A stretch of DNA of 61,041 nucleotides from Daldinia sp. FL1419. Taxonomy: Eukaryota > Ascomycota > Sordariomycetes > Xylariales > Hypoxylaceae. Shown one piece after another: positions 34,650 through 44,969 of this stretch. The position numbers were made by a program, and so were the translations under genes. A model generated the notes under the pieces. It searched no databases, had not been told where the DNA came from, and worked only from the letters and a program-made list of their open reading frames with translations. Numbering within the stretch: position 1 is the first letter of the stretch; every line of letters begins with the position of its first letter. The stretch covers positions 1-61,041 of the forward strand of contig MU623510.1 of NCBI GenBank assembly GCA_025201765.1. Reading direction: 5' to 3'.

Positions 34650-35439
34650 TGTGAATGTTCTGGTGTATTAGTATAAAGATGTGTAGAAAAGGGGGAGGGG
34701 AGGGGGGGGGAGGGGGGTGAGCTCTCGAAGGTCGACAGGAGGAAAAGGGCAAAGAATAAAGATGTACGCCCCGTCGGACTAGTAGTCAAATTCTGCCATA
34801 TTTATCCTATTTCTTTCACGACTATAGTTAATACCCATCTAGCTTGTCGTCATTGTCTCGGCTCGGGATTGGGAGAACTCGGAGTTAAGATATTGCCCAA
34901 TTAGGGCAGAATATAGTCAAGGTCGCCCTCGATTACCAAGTAGTTGGTTAGAAGATGCATCTTACCATGTTATCTATTATTCAATCAAGATCTAACGCAT
35001 TGCAAACAGGCATGGTTAGCGCATCCGTCTGCAAGAACATGTCATCAAACCGCTGCTTCGGCGCGTTTGATCGTACAAGTGTGGGATCGAGAAAGCCATC
35101 CTGTACTTCTATTGGTCTGGAATTATGCTATCTCCGTCCCTCTGTGTTGGTGGTAACATCCGAACGGTTACACGTTACACGGTTACCGACATTGCACGGT
35201 GGAAATACGTGTAAAGATCGTAAAGCACTATTAACACGCGCCCGTTAGGGCTTTATGAATTTGTGGTTCAGGAGTCTACGTTAGATATATGTACAGACAA
35301 ATCTTGGTACAGTCGAAGGTGCCCTATAAATTCCTTTATCCCGGTTTCTCCCAACTCCTAAGTAAATCGCTAGCAGGCGCAGCCTTTCGTCATCACCTCT
35401 GAAGCTCGTAGAGAACATCACTTAAGCTACTTCTTCCAT
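34650..35439. promoter_or_regulatory. Promoter region of reductase 1 with a long G-tract array
   Basis: At 34,691-34,718, 42 bp upstream of the reductase start codon, the + strand has an uninterrupted purine run with four or more G-tracts (5, 4, 10 and 6 G separated by single A). On the gene's own strand this is a C/T tract, as often found before fungal start sites, and the + strand could fold as a G-quadruplex. The rest of the interval, to 35,439, has no recognisable gene; ORFs at 34,944-35,248 look like chance. Confidence 0.5.
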
Positions 35440-36627
35440 TTACGCACGGAAGACAGTTCTTCGTCGGTTGCCGAAGCCACCGAAGCCGTTACCGCGGCCG
35501 TTACCGTTACCAGCACCGGCACCAGCGTTATTAGTGCCAGCGTTGGCGTTTCCGTTACGGCCGTTTCCGTTGTTGTTGTTACCACGTCCATTGCCGTTGC
35601 GACCGTTTCCATTTCCGTTTCCGTTCGCGGGAGCAGCAGTAGCAGTTGCTGCAGCGCTGCCAGCCTGCCCAGTGACGACGTCGAGAGTCTGGGTCGGGGC
35701 AGGCAAGCTGGTAACGGTTTGCTTTAGAAGGGAGCTGACGGCAGCGACGTTCTTCAACGCCTCGTCAGTGCCTGCCTTCTGAACAGCAGCGATGGCAGCG
35801 GGAAGGTCAGCCTGGTCCTGGGAAACCTGCTTTAGGACCTTGTCAAGAGATAGGTTGGTGCCGACCTTGGCAGCAGTGTTCTGGCTGGGCTCAACATCAA
35901 CCTGCTGGACGGGAAAGCAACCACCGAAAGGACCAGCAAGAGCGTTGTTACGACAGCGGACAGTGCAGACGTTACCAGCGGAAGCTATCGAACAGTTGTT
36001 AGAAAATGAAGGATTGCTGTAGATATGTACCTAGATAGACTTACATCCGCTGCAGGAGAACTTCTCAGGCATGTTGACGAGAATATCGAACTGCTGAGTC
36101 TTGGCTTGAGAGAAACCGTTGACACCGGGAACGTTGTTCTCGACTGTCAGGTTCTGGGTGATGACACCGTTGTTTCCAGCCTCGACCTATGATCCATGTT
36201 AGATTCCGACGCCCTAACGACTAAAGATTGGAAGAGAGGTACATACCAAGTCGCAGGCGTAAGGACCAGCACCGTCGGCGTTAACTTGGTGGATAGTGAC
36301 CTTGAGTTGTGTTCCGGCCTTAACTTGAGTAACGGCACCGGCAGCTAGAGCGTTCTCCGTGTTCTCTCCGATATCGATGTTACCCGACAGTTCGGTTCGT
36401 CCGCACTCGTTCACAACGTTGGCGGCGATCTCGGCATCTCGGATAATCGTGGTATCTTGTTGGCAGGGGCTGATTGATGTGCAGTTCCTCGCCAACTCGG
36501 GTTCGACCTTGAAACCGACACTTTCCGGCGAACCCTTAATACCTTGTGCTCCCAAGATAACACCGTGAGCCTGGGCAACAGCCAACAGGGACGCAAGAGA
36601 AAGGATGGATGATGAAATGGACGGCAT
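35440..36627 (-). CDS. Egh16-like (DUF3129) secreted protein with Asn/Gly-rich tail
   Basis: Three exons, complement(join(35,440-35,984, 36,045-36,186, 36,247-36,627)), give about 355 residues, with two 60-nt introns (GTATGT...CATAG; GTAAGT...GATAG). The signal peptide MPSISSSILSLASLLAVAQA is followed by HGVILGAQG, so the mature protein should begin with His21. Conserved-looking parts are NECGRTEL, VTIHQVNADGAGPYACDL (H113), FDILVNMPEKFSCSG and CTVRCRNNALAGPFGGCFPV, with several Cys for disulphides. The C-terminus is an Asn/Gly-rich low-complexity tail ending in an Arg cluster. The family includes the Magnaporthe Gas1/Gas2 proteins and powdery-mildew Egh16, expressed during appressorium formation. 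Biochemical function unknown. An in-frame upstream Met at 36,726 would destroy the leader and is rejected. Confidence 0.9.
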
Positions 36628-39600
36628 CTTGAAATACGATATATGGACAGCACCGGGCCGATAAGTGAATGTACAGGGCACAAGAAAGAGTGAATTAAGA
36701 ATAAAACAGATCCACGGGATCGTCAACGGCGAATAGAATAACGTAGGTAAGAAAGGAAACCGGCCTGCTCAAGAACATGGAAGACGACGATCTGTGGTGA
36801 GCGGTGCTGGCATATATACATGATAATCGATGGGGATCTTGTTCGATCTGCGCAGGCTGGTCATTGCACCACACGAGCTGAACTAACCCCGAATTGTCTG
36901 CCGAATACAGAAACCCCTTGACGACCAGCGCGAACCCATATCCAACACGATTTGTATCATGCTGGTGGGTTTCAAGCAGCTAAAGGAGCCTCCCTTCGAC
37001 GTGGATCCTTTCTCTACTAGGGCAAGCCTTTCTCACGTTGGGCTGCACTGGGTACGTACCGTGGTAAAGCGACGGCGGAGAACCGTTTCGAGTTTACCTC
37101 ATCTCGCGAGCGGGCATGTTAAGTGACCCCCAAGCTTTAAAGCGCCCGCTAGAGTAGTTCACGATGCCCTAGGTTGCCCTAGGTTGCCCTGGAAGAAACG
37201 TCTCGACAGGGTATAGTAAAGGAGGCGTCTTGACCAGGATCTCGCCAGGAACCATGAAGGGTTAAAATGCTTAATATTCGAGCTAAGGCCTGAAAATGAT
37301 TCCAAAAATGCGTGAGTGGAGACACGTACATATTCGCGAATCCCTGCTGCGCTTGGTGCCGCATTCTACGCAGTAAGACAGTGGAGACTGGCGAAGATGT
37401 CTCTCCAGTAGCGAATAGGAACGAGTGGCTGGTACTAGCTGGTACGGACGGTAAAAGCTCTACGAAGATGGAAATCCACATCGAATCTTGAAGCGAAATG
37501 AATTCGCACGCGAGTATTATCGATATGATAGGTACTATAATAAGACTCTAACTAGTAGTATAATTAGTATAAGTCGGTATACTATTACTACGAATCCTAG
37601 ATAAATAGTGTGGACATAAGGGAACCGTTCAGAGCAGCATTTCAAAATGGGCAATTCGGCTCGAGCCGACAGTGGCTGCTGGAGGGGCGTACAAGGTCTT
37701 CCACGGAGGACGTGAGCTACGAGGCAGCGAGGCAGCGAGGCAGCGAGGGCGTTTATTCTCCAGACGTACAATACCCAAACATCTCGTAGGGACATTGATC
37801 GCTTATGATCTGCCGGCTAGTACTAATCCTTCCATGTTTCGACCCTTGTGCCAGATCTCGGGCCAAGACGTTTCTAATGTGGGTTTTCACGGTAATTAAA
37901 GCGTCGTCCTACGCATTTACTGGATGAAATATGAACTACGAAGAAACCCCTTGGCATAAAAATACGCCCAAAGAAATAATGGTGACGATGCTGGGACCTC
38001 TGGATATCGGACGGTGGTGGTGTGGTTGTCCCGTAGCTTTCGTTTCAAGCTGTCGGCGCACCAATCAAAGATGAGAACGACGATTAGGTGCCACCCTACC
38101 CTGCAGATATGAGGTAAGGGTAAGGATACAAACGGGGAGCTGGGGTAGGGGTGCCCTCTTGCCCAGCACGATACCCCCTAAGGATGTTCTAGTAAAATTC
38201 GTGAGCAATAGATAATGGAGATAACAATTAGCCACGGAGTTTTAAGGTCTGTATCGTCACAATCATTACGGCGCGGACGCCTAGGAATTTTAATCGAATT
38301 TAATTACTACCCTCACTCCAGAATCGAGAAGGGGTGAAGAAGGGTGAAGAAGGGGTCTAGTTCCAGGGGCCGCCACACAAAACCCCAGCGCGCTTCATCA
38401 ATGCCAAGGTAAAAATCAAGAGTCAATAGGCGCTCCAATTGAATATTCACCCCTAATTAGGTCATACATTGAAAGAAACGGATTACACAATACGAATGCA
38501 TTGGTCGACCACCTATCGGTCTCATCACACTAGAACAACGTGCGAAACTCTTATTAGTATTATGCTCGGCGTTTGTCATCAGCGCATCAGCAAAGTCGCG
38601 AGAAAGAACAAGGCCAAAAGAGAAAAGAAAAAACTCCAGACCGCCTGTTCTGTTGTGAGTATGAACACCCCGAGCCGAAGCATTGGAAGACCAGGGGAGC
38701 AGAACGTCATAAACTCATAGTCGACGCGGGATCGTGGGATTTCCACCGCTACTACATACTTTCTATTTAAGGAGCCCTTGCCCAGAAGTTTTACTTATAG
38801 CTCTGCTTTCATCGCAGGATACATTTCTAGTTTACGGATTCGTAAATAGGGCAGAACCGATTTTCGGCGACGCTTTCGGGGGAGCAAATAGATACCTAGG
38901 CAGGATGTGATTGAGATATCGTACAAACCCTCCCTCATTCAGCGGCACAGAAGGCCAAGCTTTCTATTTAGCCACAAGACTCTCTCATCCTCTACTGCCG
39001 AAGAGCTGCATCGTGCAACTTCAAGCTTAGCATTTAAATATTGAGAAGCGTCTTGAATATGGTCTTTTACATGCACAGCAAGCGAATATATAAGATCAGA
39101 TTAACGTAGAACCTTTGGCTTGACGGTTTATATCGATAGTCGCCGGCGCCCTGCGATGCCTTCTATAGCTCAAGTCATCTCGCAACATCGCACGCGGAAC
39201 GTTGCTTACTACGATGATACCGATACCCCTGGATTCTTCCACCGCCCTAACCCATGACCACGGGATATGGGGGATTGGAACGAAATATACGAGGGCGTTT
39301 CTAAAGAGCTCAAAATAAGAACAGCCCTACAACCCTAACGTTGTAAAATTTGGATATTGAGATCCTATATGCTTTTTTTAAGTATTAATTTCAACCAGCC
39401 TTCGTTATCAATCTATTGATCTCAAAATAGCTTTAATACCTACTCTTTCTAGCATCGGCTACAAACGTGGTCTAAAATCATAGCACATGATGCTAAGAAA
39501 AGCATAAACATGGGGGAATTTGCCGGCGAAATTGGGTGTAGTTCCTAAAAACTCGATGAGAACGAACCCGATATTCCGCACTTTCAAGATTAAGATGTCA

Positions 39601-41733
39601 TAAACCTGAGTGCTATGAACCAAATTATCCCATGAAGTCGCAATTAACACCAATAGGAAAAATGAGCAGCTAGCGTAGCTTCTCGCTATGGTATAGCTGT
39701 CGTGTTTCATCAATCCCAGTTGACGACGAGCGGAAAGCTTTTACCACACGTTATGGTTTCAGTTTCACTTCTCATCTTTCGACATGACGTAGCAACCTGG
39801 GGAGATGTTAACGACAGTATCATTAATCTCATTACAATGCAAAGAGAGTTGCGTGTGCATCTTGGATATATAAGAAGATGTTTTTTCTCGTCCTCGATCA
39901 TAGTCGTCGCTTGCCAGTACACATGTATGATGCTCTAGACGAATTTCCAACGCTGGGGGTTAGAGATATTTTTAGACATCCCGGGATGAAGGGATTTCTC
40001 CAATTGTAAACATGTTTAATTGGTTGTCATATCCTGTGTATTCGATTGAATAAGGATCGGTTTGAAGTGTTCACAGCAAGTACCTAGCGTGAGTCGACAA
40101 TAGCCCGAGGCAAGCCTTGTTCTCTCAACTATAGCAACTATTAGCAAACTGTATATAAACATATTTCAACAATATTATAATGTGTGTAGTCTTTTATCAT
40201 AAAATAAACACTTATTACTCCCCTCGAGATATAAATTAAGCCCCACGAGAGGTCAAGCTATTCAAAAAGTTCTTCGAGATCGAGAAGCCGGACAATGTCT
40301 TGCATCTCATATATAACCAGTCATGATTGAGGTTAGATTAACGCAACAGCATAAATCTTGGCATTACGCGAATATATAGGTAACTCACTAAGAAGTTGCA
40401 TATCGTACTGGACGTCACGGGTTTGGAAAATATAAATACACATATAATCAATCGGGACTATTTTATGGATATAGAACGGACGTAAACCCGTTCATACCAC
40501 TATTAGGTATAATCACCCGACTCGTATCAATGATGCTCAGGCTAGATACTCTATTAATACTCAGCCTTCTTATAGTAACTATTATATTTTAGGTAAGAGT
40601 TACTGAGATCCAAACTTCACTCTGCTCTGCTCCGTACGTTACCTACAATGATATTAAATTGTTTTCACGATACTTCTACCATATTTAGATCTCGTTACTA
40701 ATTTCCAAGTGGCATTACTAAGGGTAATATTGAAATTAATAAATCACATAATTCCATCGATGTTGTCCCTCGGATGATTTGACGCTGACCCTCATATAAG
40801 CACCATAGCTGAACCGGGACTCGACAGTCGTTCAAGTTCCTGGCAACTCTGTGCGCCTTATTGGAATCTGGTAACGGCATTCTAGATCAAAATTGTGTAA
40901 ACCGGAAATTCGAATTCTTAGTAGTTTCGAGGGCGCCTTCGTCTTTTAGGGCTGACATGTAAATGACGCTTAAAAGTCACCCCTGAGAAATACTCACATG
41001 ATAGCTACCTACCTACATTCCATAGCATGTCAAAAGCCTTCCTTCTTAATTTGTCGTCCTATGTAAGACAATTTTACCTAAGTATGGAAAAGCGACCTCA
41101 CCGTATAGGTATCGCTATTGGCCATCCACCATGGCTGACCTCATCAATAAACAGTCAGACTATAGTACAGCAAAGCTTCAATGAGGCTGGAAATAAACAT
41201 CTACAACGCCTCATTCTAGGACAGAGAATATGGAGCCATGCAAGACGTTACTGAGGACAATAGCGAAGCGAGCTGTTCAATGGGATTTCGTCCCAGTTAG
41301 CCTATGTCAATACTAGGTAACATTGCTGGCCATTACTAACCGTCAGCTAGTCATCACAGCATTACCGCATCTGTTTTCAGTATAACCCATGATATACTAT
41401 GATGCTACCTTCGCCTGACATCAGAGGCCACCTATGGAGTACCTAGGCCACTGTCACGAGGCGTACCAAGAAGTGAGAAAACAACTTCGTTATTCCGCGA
41501 AGAACTGTCTAGCTATGGAGCTACAAAGCTCTTACATATGGAACAATACTCAGTTCTATATGCAACACACCTAAACCCTTGACAACCGCGATGATTTCAC
41601 GCGAGCTATAAAGACAGGACGGGATGCCATCTTGTTCCATCGAATTTCCTGCAGATCACCTCGCTTTAAACCAAACAGCAACAACTTTGCATAGCTAGCT
41701 CATTGATATACATACCTTTTCAATACTTCCAAG
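36628..41733. other. 5.1-kb stretch without a clear gene
   Basis: Longest gene-free part of the island. It has normal base composition, so it is not RIP-mutated. ORFs at 37,179-37,481, 37,535-37,899, 38,469-38,770, 39,459-39,950, 40,698-40,880 and 41,027-41,254 overlap on both strands and lack family features. A 33-codon ORF at 39,157-39,258 (MPSIAQVISQHRTRNVAYYD...) is protein-like and may be a relic. Small repeats: three GAGGCAGC units at 37,720-37,750 and GGGTGAAGAA repeats near 38,333-38,355. The stretch before 41,734 should be the GH16 promoter. No tRNA or other RNA gene was recognised. Confidence 0.4.
37720..37751. repeat. Short tandem repeat, GAGGCAGC units
   Basis: Three perfect 8-bp units (GAGGCAGC) followed by a partial one. 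Purely local, with no associated gene. Confidence 0.8.
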
Positions 41734-42699
41734 ATGTCTCCGCCCCCAGCTGAATCCGGATACAGCTTGATCTGGTCCGACGACTTCAACGGATCAGCCG
41801 GCTCCTCCCCCAATCAAAGCAAATGGAATATCGTCACGGCCGGCCCTAACTTGGGCAACCAAGAGGTGCAGCACTACACCACGAGCACCGCCAACTCTTC
41901 GCTCAGCGGCTCGGGTGCTCTGCACATCACCCCCCGCCACGACAACGGGCAGTGGACTTCGGCCCGTCTCGAAGGCAAGGAGGCTTTCAACTGCCCCGAC
42001 GGCCACCGACTTCTCCTCCAGGCCGAGCTGCGCAGCGGAACGTTCCCGGCTAACCAGCAGTCGGGGATCTGGCCCGCGTTCTGGGCGCTCGGGAACGATA
42101 TCCGCAACGGGAAGGGCGTCAGCTGGCCGCAGTGCGGCGAGTGGGATAGTAAGTGACCCAATTTTCCGCATACCTATAGCAATAGGTATCACAGAATACT
42201 CCACGATATCTTATAAAACCAAACTAACCCCTCCCCCCCAGTCTTCGAAAATGCCCACGGCAACGACTGGTCCCTTGGGACGCTGCACTACGGGCACGGC
42301 GGGCAGGACCACCAGAGCAAGGGCAGCGGACAGCAGCACTTCCAAGTCGAGTCCTTCCACACGTGGGCCATCAAGGTGAACCGCGGGCCCAGCAACTGGC
42401 AGGACGAGACCCTAGAGTGGTACCTCGACGGGAACAAGTTCTTCCAGGTCAAGGGCAGCGATATCGGCGACGGGGAGATCTGGGGACGCGTCGCGCACAA
42501 GAGCTTCTTTCCTATTCTTAACGTTGCTGTCGGTAGCAACTTCCCTGGTAAGTTGTTATAGACGACCTGTTAATCTCGACGGGGGGCTTGGTGAAATACT
42601 AATGTCGATATAGGGGGTGGCCAGCCCGATGGCAACACGACCACTGGTCTTGGCAGTGGTCTCCAGGTTAAGTATGTTGCTGCTTACAGGAGCAACTAA
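41734..42699 (+). CDS. GH16 family beta-glucanase-like glycoside hydrolase
   Basis: Three exons, 41,734-42,148, 42,242-42,547 and 42,614-42,699, give about 268 residues. Introns are 93 nt (GTAAGT...CCCCAG) and 66 nt (GTAAGT...ATATAG). The first intron splits the catalytic motif, which becomes GEWDIFEN after splicing: ExDxxE with E136, D138 and E141, the GH16 nucleophile and acid/base pattern. Substrate-cleft-like segments are YSLIWSDDFNGS, SGIWPAFWALG and TLHYGHGGQDHQ. The end FFPILNVAVGSNFPGGGQPDG is typical of beta-1,3(4)-glucanase branches. No signal peptide is visible: the protein starts MSPPPAESGY directly before the fold. It may be intracellular, use unconventional export, or have an unseen 5' exon. 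Convergent with reductase 2. Confidence 0.9.
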
Positions 42700-42998
42700 G
42701 GGAGGGCCGTATCGACATAAGATGTCTGCACTGAGCAGTGAGGATTTCCTACTTGAAGTGCCGACCGTAAGAAGATCGTGCTTATGATTTTTTGTTTGGA
42801 TAAGCCTGATAGACAGCATCTCATTTACACACTATCATTGTTCATATACTACGAAATGTACATCTCTCACCACTCTTATGTGTCGCGGCTATATACTGTA
42901 TTCTTGATCTTTGGTCCCAGGATTATATACGTGAAAGAACGAAGTTGTGATGTCCGAACCTGACAGGAGCCGTATGATTAATGAGAGATAGAATTCGA

Positions 42999-44128
42999 TC
43001 ACTGCTGGAGTCCTTCCGTCTCGGCGATCCGGAAAACATATTTGATACCATTCGCTTTACCAGCCTTCAAATTATCCAAAGCCTCCTGGATGCCCCCGAG
43101 TCCACCCGGAACGACGACCTGCGGCTGCGCCTTGAACCAGCCCTCCTGCAACCCCCTCGCAAAGTACCGGAAGTACACGTAGCCGAAGTCCTTGTCGTCC
43201 GTGTGCACTGAACCAACAATAGTGACGGTATGCGAGATGTGGGCCGGGAACTCGAAGTTCTGCGGAGGCAGCACGGTGGTTATCTTGCCGCCCTCAGCGA
43301 GGACCTTGCTTATATTGACGTAACTGTTCTGCTCTGACGTCGCATCGAAGGCATACAGGATCTTTGAATTACCCGCCGCTTTCTTCAGCGCCTCGACAAC
43401 AGCATCGTCTCCTTCGCGGTAGTCGATGATGGTGTCTCCCTTACTACGGTCGATCAGAGTTTCTACATACGCCTGAGACTTCCCGGCAATGCAAATGAGG
43501 GGATGGATGTTACTCTTCTGGGCGAGCTGGACAGCGTAAGCGCCGACCGAAGAAGCAGCTCCGTAGATGATAAGAGGTAAAGGTTCGGTAGCCGGCGTCC
43601 ACGGCTGCGGGAGTCCAAGCTTGGTATGGGTGTAGAGTCCGACCGCCGCTGTCATTGCCGCCAATGGAATCGCCGCGGCCTCTAGCAAGTTAACTCGTTA
43701 GCAGATCGTGAGGAAGATACATCTGCGCCCATTATCAACTCATACCTTCGAACGTGGTCTTCTGTGGGATATGGAAAGTAGTGTGTTGCGGAGAGATGGC
43801 ATATTCAGCAAAAGATCCATGCGGCGTCGCGAATTGATGGAAACCGGCTACGCGATCTCCGGGTTTGAACTCGAACACATTGGAACCGACCGCTTCAACG
43901 ATACCTCCCATATCATCGCCCTGATTGACGGTGGTCTGGCGCCAATTGGGTACTTTCCAGTCCTTGGGATTGGACCCGCTTACGACGACCTTGATCAAGA
44001 CATCGTCTGGTCCGGGTTTCGGAATCGGCGAGTCGATGAACTGGACCTTGGGTCCTGGACGATGTTTAGTTTTGTTCGGAAGCTATCGTTATTCGAGTCT
44101 TACCTGGGGCTACGAGGACTTCCTTCAT
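42999..44128 (-). CDS. Medium-chain dehydrogenase/reductase (zinc-free oxidoreductase), copy 2
   Basis: Three exons, complement(join(42,999-43,681, 43,746-44,054, 44,104-44,128)), give about 338 residues. The first exon encodes MKEVLVAP and joins through a 49-nt intron (GTAAGA...GTCCAG) to GPKVQFIDSPIPKPGPDDVL. A 64-nt intron (GTATGA...TGCTAG) joins KTTFEEAAAIPLAAMTA. The GroES-like N-terminal domain includes NQGDDMGGIV and FKPGDRVAG. The nucleotide-binding loop is YGAASSVGAYAVQLAQ. Zinc-site cysteines are not seen. This resembles the ToxD/enoyl-reductase branch of the family; the substrate is unknown. It is more distantly related to reductase 1 (33,528-34,649) than a recent duplicate would be. 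Last gene before the right AT-rich block, 0.85 kb from its edge. Confidence 0.9.
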
Positions 44129-44969
44129 GGTAGATGCTGGTGCTCTTTGACGTTTAGTGATAGAATATGATAATATTGTTATAGTCCATTAACCGGATCT
44201 CCCCACGAAATAAATATCTATCAACACCCGAACGGCGGGGTTCTTAGCGTAATAAATGCTTAACCTATACATGAAGGCCGGCTGATCCGGGTAATCTTAT
44301 GTCTGACAATGTTGGTCCATCTGGTTCTGGATTTTTCCTTAGCGATACAACTTACGAGCGGGGCCAAGCATTCGAATGAGAGGCAGCTCTATCAAAAGAT
44401 GTATGAATTATATCAGTGACGCTACTAATTACGTCATCGCGGTTGTCGCTGCGACGATGGGACATCCACCATCTTGAAGTAGTAGTTGTTGGTAATAGTA
44501 GTAGTTACAGCTTGGGCTCTTATTAATGTGAGGTTGATGTCTACCTACCTAGATACCTACCTAGGTATGCAACAAGTTGGGGGTGCCTAGGTATACACTT
44601 ATATACCTACCTAAGGTTAGGTATTCGTTTAGTTTAACTAGAAAGCAGAACGATAAAAATTGGTTTACTTACCTCAGAAGTAGTTAAAGCCTGATATAAC
44701 ATTTTACATAGTACCTAGCATGCAAGCCCATAAGCCAACCTCTTTATGTAACATTAATTAGAGAGAGACGCCGAAAATGTTGCCAATACCCTATAGGTGT
44801 CGTATGTTCTACGTAATCGGCATGGGAACTCCAAATCAGGCCGTTTATAGAATAGATGTGTTTGAGGGGCTCGGGATCCCGCCTTAAGATATTGTTGGAT
44901 TAATAAGCCTAAAAATAGCGTGGAAAAATTCTTTCCCTTGCAACAATTCCATAAAAAGCCTCACTGCTT
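44129..44969. other. Right edge of the gene island with TACCTAGGTA clusters
   Basis: Upstream region of reductase 2. Around 44,540-44,630 it has at least seven copies of (T)ACCTA or its complement TAGGT(A), including ACCTACCTAGGTA, the densest cluster of this word in the window. Base composition changes to almost pure A/T at about 44,970. Confidence 0.5.

Noticed and set aside
35010..35110. tRNA-like words (GGTTAGCGCATCCGTCTGC and GATCGAGAA)
   Set aside because: A- and B-box-like strings have wrong spacing and no acceptor or anticodon stems can be paired.
35427..35782. Long ORFs on both strands over the Asn/Gly-rich tail of the Egh16-like gene
   Set aside because: Shadows of the GGT/AAC-type repeat; the splice-supported frame continues from the conserved Cys-rich part.
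33528..44128. Secondary-metabolite cluster containing the two reductases, GH16 and Egh16-like genes
   Set aside because: No backbone synthase, transporter or transcription factor lies among them; a shared pathway is not supported.
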